64,000 nt of DNA, from NCBI GenBank assembly GCA_031267715.1, contig JAIRYQ010000002.1, positions 186,001 to 250,000 on the forward strand, read 5' to 3'. Both the position numbers and the translations under genes were made by a program. This stretch comes from Candidatus Endomicrobiellum glyptotermitis. GTDB taxonomy: Bacteria > Elusimicrobiota > Endomicrobiia > Endomicrobiales > Endomicrobiaceae. Of this stretch, positions 36,050 to 44,295 are shown in pieces (the stretch's first letter is position 1; every line of letters starts with the position of its first letter). The notes beneath the pieces were generated by a model that did not search any database, was not told where the DNA came from, and saw only the letters and a program-made list of their open reading frames with translations.

Positions 36050-37144
36050 TTATTCTCCTTCCAGTAAAGCGATAACCGGCTCTCCACCTCTAGGTGACCA
36101 TACTTTTTCTGGGTTATCACATATTATTCTTATCGCACTTTCTTCACTTGCAACATAAGTTCTAGTACTCTTTTCAGCAGCAACCAGAGAGCGAAGTTTA
36201 ATTCTATCATTTAAGGCTATCATTCCCTTTTCATATCCTAAAATTATTGAAAACGGCCCGTTAACTAAAGCACTTGCGTAAACTGCTCTAATACTTCTTA
36301 ATTCATTTTTAATTTCTTCACTTTTCTCTCTCTCAATATCGTCCCAAAAAGGAGCAGAAACTACATTTATAGCTTTCTTAATAGGCAAGTTATGCTTTCT
36401 CACAAGCATATCAAATAAGTATGCTATTACTTCCGTATCTGTCTTAAGTGTACATTTATATCCATACATTTCCACGAATCTTTTATTTGCATCGTAGGAA
36501 GATATTTCACCATTATGCACAACTGACCAATTAAGGATTGTAAAAGGATGAGCTCCTCCCCACCAGCCTGGTGTATTTGTAGGAAATCTCCCGTGTGCGG
36601 TCCACATATGAGCTTCATAAGTATCGAGCATAAAAAACTCACCTATATCTTCAGGATACCCAACGCCTTTAAATGTCCCCATATTTTTTCCACTAGAAAA
36701 AACATATGCTCCTTTGTAATCCGTATTTATTTTAATAACGCATCTTGACGTAAACTCAGATTCGTCCATAAAATCTTTCTCTGATACACAAGTTTGCACC
36801 CGCGGACGAACGAAATAACGCCACATCAGTGGTATATTTACAATATTAGGTACAGGTCTAGTAGGAATATACTCTGCCTTTTCTACATCAAAATGTTTTT
36901 TAATAAAATCTTCTGTCTGAGTTTTAATACTTGAATTTTCGTAAAATATATGAAATACATAAAAATCCTTGTAATCTGGATAAATACCGTAAGCAGCAAA
37001 TCCCCCACCCAGTCCATTTGAACGGTCATGCATTAACGCAATCGACTTAATGATTTCTTCCCCATTAAACTTATTTCCTTTTTTGTCTATTATACCGCTT
37101 ATGGCACATCCAGACGGTATTTTCAATTCACCTTCTTTCAACAT
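36050..37144 (-). CDS. Split glutamate synthase, class II glutamine amidotransferase subunit
   Basis: The 364-residue subunit hydrolyses glutamine to feed ammonia to the synthase subunit. The likely nucleophile is Cys13 in KIPSGCAISGI, so a 12-residue leader would need removal unless the chemistry differs. Class II features WTAHGRFPTNTPG, HNGEISSYDANK and the TDTEVIAYLFD block are clear. A strong GGAGGGG precedes the ATG at seven bases. It is the first gene of the five-gene cluster, and a TATAAT-like box (37300-37305, minus strand) may belong to its promoter. Confidence 0.93.
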   Translation of the reverse strand: MLKEGELKIPSGCAISGIIDKKGNKFNGEEIIKSIALMHDRSNGLGGGFAAYGIYPDYKDFYVFHIFYENSSIKTQTEDFIKKHFDVEKAEYIPTRPVPNIVNIPLMWRYFVRPRVQTCVSEKDFMDESEFTSRCVIKINTDYKGAYVFSSGKNMGTFKGVGYPEDIGEFFMLDTYEAHMWTAHGRFPTNTPGWWGGAHPFTILNWSVVHNGEISSYDANKRFVEMYGYKCTLKTDTEVIAYLFDMLVRKHNLPIKKAINVVSAPFWDDIEREKSEEIKNELRSIRAVYASALVNGPFSIILGYEKGMIALNDRIKLRSLVAAEKSTRTYVASEESAIRIICDNPEKVWSPRGGEPVIALLEGE

Positions 37145-37490
37145 TTACACCCCTCCATGCACATAAACACATTCCTGATAAACAACACTCTGTGGTACTG
37201 GTAAATTAAAATTAATAAGCCCCTCACATCATTATCACAACCCTTAAATATGATAACCCTTTGTAGCTCGCAGAATGAGCAGTAGCAACCGGACTGTGAA
37301 TTATAATAAAATATTCAGAAAAAATAAAATTAACCCCTAAAGATCTTAATAACTTTTAAAAAAATAAAAATATTGATACGTTAAAAAATCAGCGCATTCT
37401 TAATTATAGTCTAATTCAAAGTACACCGTCTCATACATCTTGGCTTTTGCCTTAAGCAAACATATTTAATGCTAACTTAAAAAACAAAAA
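37145..37490. other. Spacer between glutamate synthase cluster and tRNA-Leu
   Basis: This AT-rich spacer contains a minus-strand TATAAT at 37300-37305 without a good -35. I see no ORF with a ribosome-binding site and no terminator-like hairpin after the tRNA, apart from the T5 tract directly following it. Confidence 0.45.
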
Positions 37491-37576
37491 TGGGCGGAGA
37501 GGGAATTGAACCCTCACGACTCTTGCGAATCTCAGGATTTTAAGTCCTGTGCGTCTGCCAATTCCGCCACCCGCCC
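37491..37576 (-). tRNA. tRNA-Leu (anticodon UAA)
   Basis: The minus strand folds into a complete class II tRNA. The acceptor stem GGGCGGG/TCCGCCC has one G-U pair. The anticodon stem CAGGA/TCCTG encloses loop CTTAAAA with anticodon TAA. A long variable arm and a T arm GAGGG-TTCAATT-CCCTC follow. The discriminator base is A and the sequence continues TTTTTG, so CCA is not encoded and must be added by a nucleotidyltransferase. Confidence 0.97.
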
Positions 37577-37922
37577 TAAAAACACAAACCTACATTTTAC
37601 TTAACATCTTTTTTATGATTCAACTCCGATTTTGCTGTTTCATCAGCACAATTAATTTGCAAGTTTAAAATCGTTGAACGTTGAACTTAATACTTTCTTA
37701 TCTTTTTATGTCAGATTACCGCAGTTTTTCTGCGAAACACAAAAAAACACATCAATCATTATTTTTACATTTTGCAGATTACATACACTTTATTAGTAAA
37801 AGAGTCTCACATTTCCTGCCAAAACATCGCCAATCTGCAGAAAAAAACATCGTTACTAGATCTAAAAAATTTGAATCAATATTAAAAGTTCATTTTTCTA
37901 TATCTGACATATCAACAACTTT
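37577..37922. other. Spacer between gltX and tRNA-Leu
   Basis: It holds the probable tRNA promoter (37594-37623). A plus-strand open frame starting at 37681 runs into antisense gltX and has no ribosome-binding site, so it is judged spurious. No other signal was found. Confidence 0.45.
37594..37623 (-). promoter_or_regulatory. Probable promoter of tRNA-Leu
   Basis: On the minus strand TTGAAT (37618-37623) and TAAAAT (37594-37599) are separated by 18 bases and end 17 bases before the tRNA 5' end, a good position for a primary start with a short 5' leader. Confidence 0.45.
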
Positions 37923-39404
37923 CTATGTAAAAAATTTATTTATCGCAATATTTATTCTCCTAACTACTTCTTCTCTTCCCATAATTTCCATCATATGGAA
38001 CAAACTCGGCCCTTGTTTCCGTCCGGAGATTGCAACCCTTATAGGATGGAACACCTGAGAAGTTTTAATATTTTTCTCCACAGCCAAATCTCTTGCATAC
38101 TTCTCTAAAGATGTGGCTGAAAAATCTCGATAATTAGAAAGTCTTATTAAACTTTCAGTCAGTACAAATTTAGCGACATTTTTTGATTTTTCAGAAAGAA
38201 ACACTGTTTGTACTGCCACTTCTCTATAATCTACATCTTTAGTAAAAAAAAAGTCTACAAGAGATAAAATGTCCTTTAACAATTTTATTTTATTCCGTTC
38301 CAAAAAAATAGCACTTTTTAACAATTTAACGTCCCAATTATCTATTAATCTGTCATTGTTTGTGTAATTTAACCAATCAACAAATAACTCATAAATCTGC
38401 TCAGGAGTTTTTGAACGAATTTTCTCACCGTTAAGCCATAATAACTTTGCAGAGTCAAAAATTGACGGACTGGTTCCACATCTTCCAATAGAAAACTTCT
38501 GTTTCATATCTTCTATTGTAAAAATCTGCTGACTATCCTCTGTGGACCACCCGAGTAACGCCAAATAATTTATTAACGCTTCTTGTAAAAACCCCTCTTT
38601 CCTGTATTCTAAAACAGACATATGCCCATGTCTTTTTGAAAGTCTTGACCCATCAGAGCCTAAAATCATGGCTAAATGCGCAAATTCAGGCAATCTCCAA
38701 TTTAAAGCATTATAAATATGCATTTGCTTAGGAGTATTTGAAATATGATCATCCCCCCTTAAAACATGAGTTATCTCCATAAGATGATCATCTACAACAC
38801 ACGCAAAGTTATATGTAGGCATACCATTTGCTTTAATAATTACAAAATCATCAAGTAAAAAGTTATCGAACTTAACTTTACCCCTTACAATGTCGTTTAA
38901 AACAATAACCCCGGAATCCGGCATTTTAAATCTTATAACAGGTATCTTGCCTTCTTTTTTTTTTTGCTCTATTTGTTCATATGTAAGACATCTGCACCTA
39001 CCATCGTATTTAGGGGGGGCCTTATTAACATGTGCTTCCCTTCTCATGGCATCAACTTCTTCCAGAGTACAATAACAGTAATACGCAAATTTCCCGGCAA
39101 TAAGCTCATCCGCATACTTTTGATATATCCCTTTCTCTTTACGTTCCATCTGGCAATATGGAGAATATTTTAAATTTTCATTATATGGCCCCTCATCCCA
39201 ATCAAGTTTAAGCCATCTCATGGCATCAAAAATGGCTTTTACAGAAGCTTCAGTGGAACGAACTTTATCCGTATCATCAATCCTCAAAATAAACTTTCCC
39301 TTCCTGTTTTTCGCGAAAAGCCAATTAAACAAAGCTGTACGCACACCTCCAATATGCAAATCGCCAGTAGGGGACGGTGCAAATCTTACTCTTACATCAA
39401 TCAT
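37923..39404 (-). CDS. gltX: Glutamyl-tRNA synthetase
   Basis: GltX is a class I synthetase charging tRNA-Glu, and often tRNA-Gln in bacteria using the transamidation route. The HIGH-type motif is [19 protein letters not shown] at the very N-terminus. The KMSKS-type loop is SRLSKRHGH (about residue 245), and [12 protein letters not shown] and LLGWS also fit. At 493 residues it matches bacterial GluRS, with the helical anticodon-binding domain at the C-terminus. The ATG at 39404 follows AAGGAA. No glnS or gatCAB is in the window, so discrimination between Glu and Gln charging cannot be judged. Confidence 0.96.
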   Translation of the reverse strand: MIDVRVRFAPSPTGDLHIGGVRTALFNWLFAKNRKGKFILRIDDTDKVRSTEASVKAIFDAMRWLKLDWDEGPYNENLKYSPYCQMERKEKGIYQKYADELIAGKFAYYCYCTLEEVDAMRREAHVNKAPPKYDGRCRCLTYEQIEQKKKEGKIPVIRFKMPDSGVIVLNDIVRGKVKFDNFLLDDFVIIKANGMPTYNFACVVDDHLMEITHVLRGDDHISNTPKQMHIYNALNWRLPEFAHLAMILGSDGSRLSKRHGHMSVLEYRKEGFLQEALINYLALLGWSTEDSQQIFTIEDMKQKFSIGRCGTSPSIFDSAKLLWLNGEKIRSKTPEQIYELFVDWLNYTNNDRLIDNWDVKLLKSAIFLERNKIKLLKDILSLVDFFFTKDVDYREVAVQTVFLSEKSKNVAKFVLTESLIRLSNYRDFSATSLEKYARDLAVEKNIKTSQVFHPIRVAISGRKQGPSLFHMMEIMGREEVVRRINIAINKFFT

Positions 39405-39543
39405 CAACTATTCCTTACACACTTGACATAAATTCTCACAGCAAAAAAATTGTATTTTAAACACACGAATTTTACTAAAAAACACTCACAACAAGAAGAT
39501 AAAACTTGAACTGGCTACACAAGCATTTCTATTTTTGAGTTTA

Positions 39544-40416
39544 TTAATAGATTATCTTGTTTAATGGGTACTCAATAATACCAGTAGCTCCAGATCTTTT
39601 TAGAGCAGGTATTATCTTTTTAACAGTTCTTTCTTCCAAAACAACTTCTAGGGCAACCCAATTCTTATCACTCAATTGTGATATTGTAGGTTTTTTAAGA
39701 GCTGGCAGAACAGATGTAACTTTTTCTAGAGATTTAATAGGAACATTCATTTTAAAACCCACCATTCCTTCAGAGGCAAGAGCTCCTTTCAAAAGCATCG
39801 CCATATTCTCTATTTTTTCCCTTTTCCAATCGTCATCTAAAGTTTTAGTATTTGCAATAAATCTCGCAGTTGAAACAAACATTTCATCTATTACCCTTAA
39901 CTTATTTGCTTTTAAAGATGATCCTGTTTCAGTAAGTTCAACTATCGCATCAACAAACTTACCAGCTTTTGCTTCTGTTGCTCCCCATGAAAACTCAACA
40001 TCTACTTTAATCTTCTTTTTTGCAAAATATTTTTTTGTATAATTCAAAAGTTCTGTTGCAACGCGTTTTCCGTGGAGATCTCTTATTGACTTAATTTTTG
40101 AGCTTTCAGGCACTGCTAAGACCCATTTTACTGGTTTGAACCCTGATTTTGCGTAATTTAATTCGCATATCTCTTTAACTGCAGCCCCACTTTCACATAT
40201 CCAATCATAACCTGTAAGTCCAGCATCAAAAAACCCATTTTGAACATACATGGCCATTTCTTGCGAACGCATTAACATTATTTCTAGTTCGTCATCATCA
40301 GATACCGGATAATACGACCTAGATGATATATCTATTTTTATTCCTGCCCTTTTAAATAATTTAACTGTTGAATTCTGAAGACTTCCCTTCGGAAAACCCA
40401 ATTTCAATTTTTTCAT
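39544..40416 (-). CDS. hisG: ATP phosphoribosyltransferase, long form
   Basis: HisG condenses ATP and PRPP in the first, histidine-inhibited step of histidine synthesis. The 290-residue length and the extra C-terminal domain of about 75 residues (VGFKMNVPIKSLEKVTSVLP onward) identify the long, HisZ-independent form with an ACT-like regulatory domain. KLGFPKGSLQNSTVKLFKRA opens the protein, and FDAGLTGYDWI and VELTETGSSLKAN are catalytic-domain blocks. It is alone: the rest of the histidine operon is not adjacent, except hisC about 10 kb away. Feedback inhibition by histidine is expected from the domain. Confidence 0.95.
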   Translation of the reverse strand: MKKLKLGFPKGSLQNSTVKLFKRAGIKIDISSRSYYPVSDDDELEIMLMRSQEMAMYVQNGFFDAGLTGYDWICESGAAVKEICELNYAKSGFKPVKWVLAVPESSKIKSIRDLHGKRVATELLNYTKKYFAKKKIKVDVEFSWGATEAKAGKFVDAIVELTETGSSLKANKLRVIDEMFVSTARFIANTKTLDDDWKREKIENMAMLLKGALASEGMVGFKMNVPIKSLEKVTSVLPALKKPTISQLSDKNWVALEVVLEERTVKKIIPALKRSGATGIIEYPLNKIIY

Positions 40417-40458
40417 TATACCTCTTAATTATCTTAATTAAATTATATTTTTAAAATT

Positions 40459-40911
40459 TTACAATTTTGATTTCAAGTGAACACATGGAAAAACATAATC
40501 TTTCAATAAAGGAATTCTAGGTTTTACAAAACAAGATACAGTTTTATATATTTTTCCACCAGATCCACCAAATACATGATCTTCGCAGATCATAACATTC
40601 GGAACTATAACAATTACATACAATACAAGCCAAATACAAACATTCAACATTAATCCGCCAATCTTATCTAAAAAATTCATGCATAAAAAATTAACCAACT
40701 TCATAACAAAAAAACCTACTATAACGATGAACAAAGCAGTTATTACAAAGATTAAATATAAACTTAAGCTCTCTCGATACGAATATTTACTTATAACAAA
40801 AGTCGCTAAAAACCCTGCAAAAATTGAAAAGAAAATTTTTGTAAAACCAACACACCAACCCACTCGTGCTATCATAACTACACTTAATAACAAAAAAATA
40901 TCTACTAACAA
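40459..40911 (-). CDS. CvpA-family membrane protein
   Basis: The 150-residue protein has four hydrophobic segments (about 1-22, 23-40, 50-75 and 80-105) followed by a polar tail, the CvpA/colicin V production family arrangement. The N-terminal VDIFLLLSVVMIARVGWCVGF and a middle LDKIGG resemble the family's conserved DxxLL and LDRxxG positions. The family's function is not well defined and is linked to envelope stress and biofilm. It starts five bases after the DUF1015 gene ends and is followed by hisG after 42 bases, suggesting co-transcription. Confidence 0.65.
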   Translation of the reverse strand: MLVDIFLLLSVVMIARVGWCVGFTKIFFSIFAGFLATFVISKYSYRESLSLYLIFVITALFIVIVGFFVMKLVNFLCMNFLDKIGGLMLNVCIWLVLYVIVIVPNVMICEDHVFGGSGGKIYKTVSCFVKPRIPLLKDYVFPCVHLKSKL

Positions 40912-40916
40912 GAGAT

Positions 40917-42134
40917 TTATACCGTCCTCATTACTATTCCGCTTGCAACCTTGGGGTAGAAATATGTTGACTTTTGAGGCATAATTTCATTATTTAGGCT
41001 GATAGCTTTTAAAGATTCAACTGGAGTTGGCGGTACTACAATTGCAATTTTTCCAGTTTTTTGGGCGAGTAGCACGGCTTCCTTGTCATTTTTCACATAA
41101 ATAAATTCTGAAGCGTCAATATTCGGTATAAGTACACTGTGCAAAATACTTACTGCTAAATTCCTGTAGGCTTTACTATTATTAGGCATAATCTTTTTAA
41201 GGAATGAATCTTTTTTTATAGTTAAAACCCTATACTTGCCATTTTTAAAAACCATTATAGGTTGAATTTCTTTCTTGGAAAGTTTTTGAAAATCTTTTGC
41301 TGAACATACATCAAAATATTTATCGATATTTGACTCTAACTCCACAGGTTCCTCAATAACCCTATGATTAGGCCAAACTGAAATACCCGGGTCTTGTATT
41401 GGACAGAAGTAGGTTAAAACATAGTTATAATCTCTTTGAAAAGAATAATCTATGTCTTTTTCCCTTCTTTCTTGACTATAATTCCAAGCAGTCTCATATC
41501 TGTGATGTCCATCTGCTATAAACATCTTTTTATCCGTTAAATATTGTTCTATCATTTTAATCATATATTCATCGTTAACAATCCATAATTTATGAAAAGT
41601 TCCATCTTTGTCTTTTGCAGTTGCTGAAGGTGCTTTTCTATGTATTCTCTTGTAAATATCCTTGATTACAAAATCTCCATCCTCGAATAAACAGAAAATA
41701 GGGCTAACATTCGCTTTCGTCACCTTCAAAAGTTCCAATCTGTCACTCTTAGGTTTTGCAAGCGTTTTCTCATGTGGCTTTATTAAACTTTTATCGGAAT
41801 AAGGATCATCAAGTCTCAAGGCTGCAAAAAAACCCTCTCTAGTCATCTTAATTCCGTGATCATCAAAAACCTGCTCATAAAAATACAACGCGGGTTTTTT
41901 ATCATGCACAAGTACACCTTCATCTTGCCACGTCTTAAGCAGGTCGGCCGCATTTTCATATTTATTTTTTTCACCCAAGGAATCAGGTAGTTCAATATTA
42001 ACTGTGTTAAAAGATGATAGCTTCTTAAGTCGCTCCTTTTCATCAGAACTTATAACGTCATAAGGAGGACATATAAAACTGGTAATGTCATTTTCTGAAA
42101 ATCTAATCGCTCGAAATGCCTTTGCTTCTGCCAT
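40917..42134 (-). CDS. DUF1015 family protein
   Basis: The 405-residue protein matches DUF1015, a conserved family of unknown function. Diagnostic blocks are FICPPYDVIS near the N-terminus, NTVNIELPD, YEQVF, LIKPHEKTLAKPKSDRLELL, MFIADGHHRYETA and the C-terminal PQKSTYFYPKVASG. The GHHR motif and PHE suggest a catalytic or nucleotide-binding site, but none is demonstrated to my knowledge. The ATG at 42134 has GGAGGAAATAGTT directly before it; 14 upstream codons are excluded. It is divergent from the M23 peptidase gene. Confidence 0.88.
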   Translation of the reverse strand: MAEAKAFRAIRFSENDITSFICPPYDVISSDEKERLKKLSSFNTVNIELPDSLGEKNKYENAADLLKTWQDEGVLVHDKKPALYFYEQVFDDHGIKMTREGFFAALRLDDPYSDKSLIKPHEKTLAKPKSDRLELLKVTKANVSPIFCLFEDGDFVIKDIYKRIHRKAPSATAKDKDGTFHKLWIVNDEYMIKMIEQYLTDKKMFIADGHHRYETAWNYSQERREKDIDYSFQRDYNYVLTYFCPIQDPGISVWPNHRVIEEPVELESNIDKYFDVCSAKDFQKLSKKEIQPIMVFKNGKYRVLTIKKDSFLKKIMPNNSKAYRNLAVSILHSVLIPNIDASEFIYVKNDKEAVLLAQKTGKIAIVVPPTPVESLKAISLNNEIMPQKSTYFYPKVASGIVMRTV

Positions 42135-42237
42135 AACTATTTCCTCCACATAGCATATAGAATGAGTAGAACCCACACCAACTCGATCAGTAACTCTGGT
42201 TGCAACTAGCGCAAATTCTACAACAAATAACTCAGTG

Positions 42238-42266
42238 TTGTCAAAAAGGTTAAAATCTGATAAAAT
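42238..42266 (+). promoter_or_regulatory. Promoter directly before the M23 peptidase ATG
   Basis: TTGTCA (42238-42243), 17 bases, then TAAAAT (42261-42266) form a near-consensus sigma-70 promoter. Only 11 bases separate the -10 from the ATG, so transcription should begin four to six bases before the start codon, giving an essentially leaderless mRNA. Confidence 0.5.
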
Positions 42267-42277
42267 GGTTCACTGTT

Positions 42278-43489
42278 ATGAAATCCTTCGAGAGAAAAAC
42301 TTTTACCCCTTTTGTTTTTATCCTAACCATACTAATCTTGTTCTCTATAGCTGTCAACGCTAATTTAATGTTTACAGAAAGAGCTCTTACCAATAAAAAA
42401 AAACCTTCTAAAAACAGACCAGATACAGAAAGAGTGGTAATAAAACAAGGCGATATTCTCGCTTTAACATTTAATAGCACAAGACTTCCACCTAAGGATT
42501 CTATAGAAGTCATCAAAGAGCTCAAAAAAGTATTAAATGTTAACCATTGCATGCCAGGAGATTTCTACGAGATACTTTATGACTCCAAAACTGGGGAATG
42601 GGAGAATTTTCGTTATTATCCACCAGGAGTTTCGTATTACTTAATAACTAAAACTCCCGATAACAAGAGGATAAAAATAGAAAAGAAAAAATTTACAACA
42701 ATCAGAAAAAAATGTGAAGTGCAAGGAACTATTCATTCGTCTTTATGGACAGCTATGGCATCTCGAAATATACCGTTAAAAACAATGCATTCTTTTGCAG
42801 ATATATTCGCACAAAAAATAGATTTTTTTACAGATACAAAGCGAGGAGATAGTTTTAAAATGATATACGAGGTAGCAAGAATAAAAGAAAAAAATACAGA
42901 ATTACCATTAAAAATCATCGCGGCACGGTATAAAACGTCTTCAGAAGATTATAATGCGTTTTACTACTACGAAAAAAAATCAAAAAGAGGGGACTATTTT
43001 AATGAAGATGGCAAATCATTAAAAAGTGCATTTTTAAAAGCTCCTTTACGGTTTAAAACAATAAGCTCATATTTTACGAAAAATAGATTTCATCCAATAC
43101 TAAAGTATTCAAGACCTCACTTAGGTATAGACTATGCGGCTCCAAAGGGAACGCCTGTGTCAACCATTGGAGATGGGATCATAACAGAAGCATGTTACAA
43201 TAAAGGAGGTTTTGGTAACTTGGTAATTGTAAAACATGCAAACGGTTATGAAACATATTACGGACATCTCTCAAAGTACGGGAAAGGTGTAAAAAAAGGT
43301 GTTAGAGTAATCCGAGGACAAATCATAGGATACGTTGGCAGTACAGGTCTAGCTACAGGCCCACATTTAGATTTTAGAATAAAGCACGGCGGCAAATTTA
43401 TTAACTTTATCAAAATGAAATCTCCAGCTCAAACGGTATTAACAAGCAAAGACAAAGAAATTTTAAAAAAAAGATACAGTTTCTTCTAA
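42278..43489 (+). CDS. M23 murein endopeptidase (MepM/YebA-like)
   Basis: The 403-residue protein has an N-terminal membrane anchor or signal (about 8-30), a middle region resembling the OapA/LysM-like part of MepM, and a C-terminal M23 domain with all metal and catalytic positions. These are HPILKYSRPHLGIDYAAP, YYGHLS and GPHLDF. It should therefore cut peptide cross-links in the periplasm, unlike the degenerate homologue at 684-1856. No ribosome-binding site precedes the ATG, which agrees with the leaderless transcript predicted from the promoter just upstream. It is a lone plus-strand gene. Confidence 0.92.
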   Translation: MKSFERKTFTPFVFILTILILFSIAVNANLMFTERALTNKKKPSKNRPDTERVVIKQGDILALTFNSTRLPPKDSIEVIKELKKVLNVNHCMPGDFYEILYDSKTGEWENFRYYPPGVSYYLITKTPDNKRIKIEKKKFTTIRKKCEVQGTIHSSLWTAMASRNIPLKTMHSFADIFAQKIDFFTDTKRGDSFKMIYEVARIKEKNTELPLKIIAARYKTSSEDYNAFYYYEKKSKRGDYFNEDGKSLKSAFLKAPLRFKTISSYFTKNRFHPILKYSRPHLGIDYAAPKGTPVSTIGDGIITEACYNKGGFGNLVIVKHANGYETYYGHLSKYGKGVKKGVRVIRGQIIGYVGSTGLATGPHLDFRIKHGGKFINFIKMKSPAQTVLTSKDKEILKKRYSFF

Positions 43490-43522
43490 ACGAATTTAAA
43501 AAACAATAAATACTTTGTAGAG

Positions 43523-43557
43523 AGTTTTTTTGCTTTCAAAACTTTTTGATTTTTTTA
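43523..43557 (+). terminator. Weak terminator after the M23 peptidase gene
   Basis: AGTTTT (43523-43528) can pair with AAAACT (43538-43543) around a nine-base loop and is followed by TTTTGATTTTTTT. The stem is AT-rich and short, so efficiency is doubtful. Confidence 0.3.
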
Positions 43558-43603
43558 AAACGAAGTAATCATTAGTTTACAATGAGAATAGTCGACTTTT
43601 TGA

Positions 43604-43814
43604 ATTTTATTAAAAATACTAAATGTAAAAATTGACAATATATACGTCAGAGGTATTATAATTGGAGGTCTGCTAAAAAAAACTGCTAACTGGTATATGG
43701 AAAAAGTTGAATGCAGTGCAGAGTAATAGTGTAGGCTCCGGCCAGAGTTTCGTAGCAAGGTTTTATAACGGCGTCAACAAACGTAGTAAGAATCAAATCC
43801 GCGCGGACATGTGA
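43604..43814 (+). pseudogene. Unknown gene remnant broken at an A8 run
   Basis: One plus-strand frame reads LNVKIDNIYVRGIIIGGLLKK up to a run of eight A (43675-43682). The next frame continues LLTGIWKKLNAVQSNSVGSG and on to KRSKNQIRADM before a stop at 43812-43814. Deleting one A joins them into about 69 continuous codons. There is no start codon or ribosome-binding site, so the 5' end is lost. The family is not recognised. A good promoter-like sequence lies within it, which may be coincidental. Confidence 0.35.
43632..43659 (+). promoter_or_regulatory. Consensus-like promoter in a gene-free region
   Basis: TTGACA (43632-43637), 16 bases and TATTAT (43654-43659) match sigma-70 elements very well, and GGAGG follows at about 43664. 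No intact gene lies downstream. It could drive a small RNA or be a relic. Confidence 0.4.
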
Positions 43815-43895
43815 TGTGTTTTTGCTGCAATACAGAACAAGAGGGATGTGGGGGTAAGCTTTCTGTATCCTCTACTCTTTGCGGCTTGTCTTTGT

Positions 43896-43913
43896 CTCTC
43901 GTACTTACGAGAG
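43896..43913. repeat. Perfect 8-bp inverted repeat with CT loop
   Basis: CTCTCGTA-CT-TACGAGAG has the same arm length and the same CT loop as the repeat at 7370-7387, though the arms differ in sequence. No T-run follows on either strand. Confidence 0.5.
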
Positions 43914-44295
43914 TAGCTTCGTTGATACGTTCAAAAGTAAAAGCAGATGTCATAACAACAATTCTCCTAAGTCTCGTATTTTTTATGCAAAAAACAACGA
44001 GCATCTCTTGCACCTCACATTCTTCAAACTCTTTTTTTGAGAGTTACCACATCCCAGATTTTATTCACAAATCTACCAAAAAGCCGTATAAACTTTATTT
44101 AATAATTAAAACTTTAAGCTCTCTCCAAAAAAATATCATTATCTTTTTGTCATAATCATCCGCAAAATTACTCATACCCAAATTTTCATCATTCTTAAAG
44201 CTTACTAATACTATAATATGTTACTTAAATTTCTGTCATTTTATTTTTCTATTTAATAAAAGAACATGTCTTAAGTAACGGATGCTTTAAACAAA

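Larger units (their letters stand above)
43490..44295. other. 0.8-kb gap with a gene fossil and a palindrome
   Basis: After the M23 gene comes a weak hairpin with T-runs, a reconstructable fossil (43604-43814), a consensus-like promoter (43632-43659) and a perfect inverted repeat (43896-43913). Two overlapping open frames on opposite strands (plus 43811-44155 and minus 43774-44013) exist. Neither resembles a known protein, and I do not call them genes. Confidence 0.5.

Noticed and set aside
43774-43953. 59-codon minus-strand frame with AGGAG upstream
   Set aside because: The ribosome-binding element is ten bases away and the product has no recognisable feature. It overlaps the fossil and the opposite ORF, so coding is not supported.
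43811-44155. 114-codon plus-strand open frame
   Set aside because: No ribosome-binding site and an unusual Ser/Cys content. It overlaps an opposite-strand frame of similar quality, and neither has domain features.
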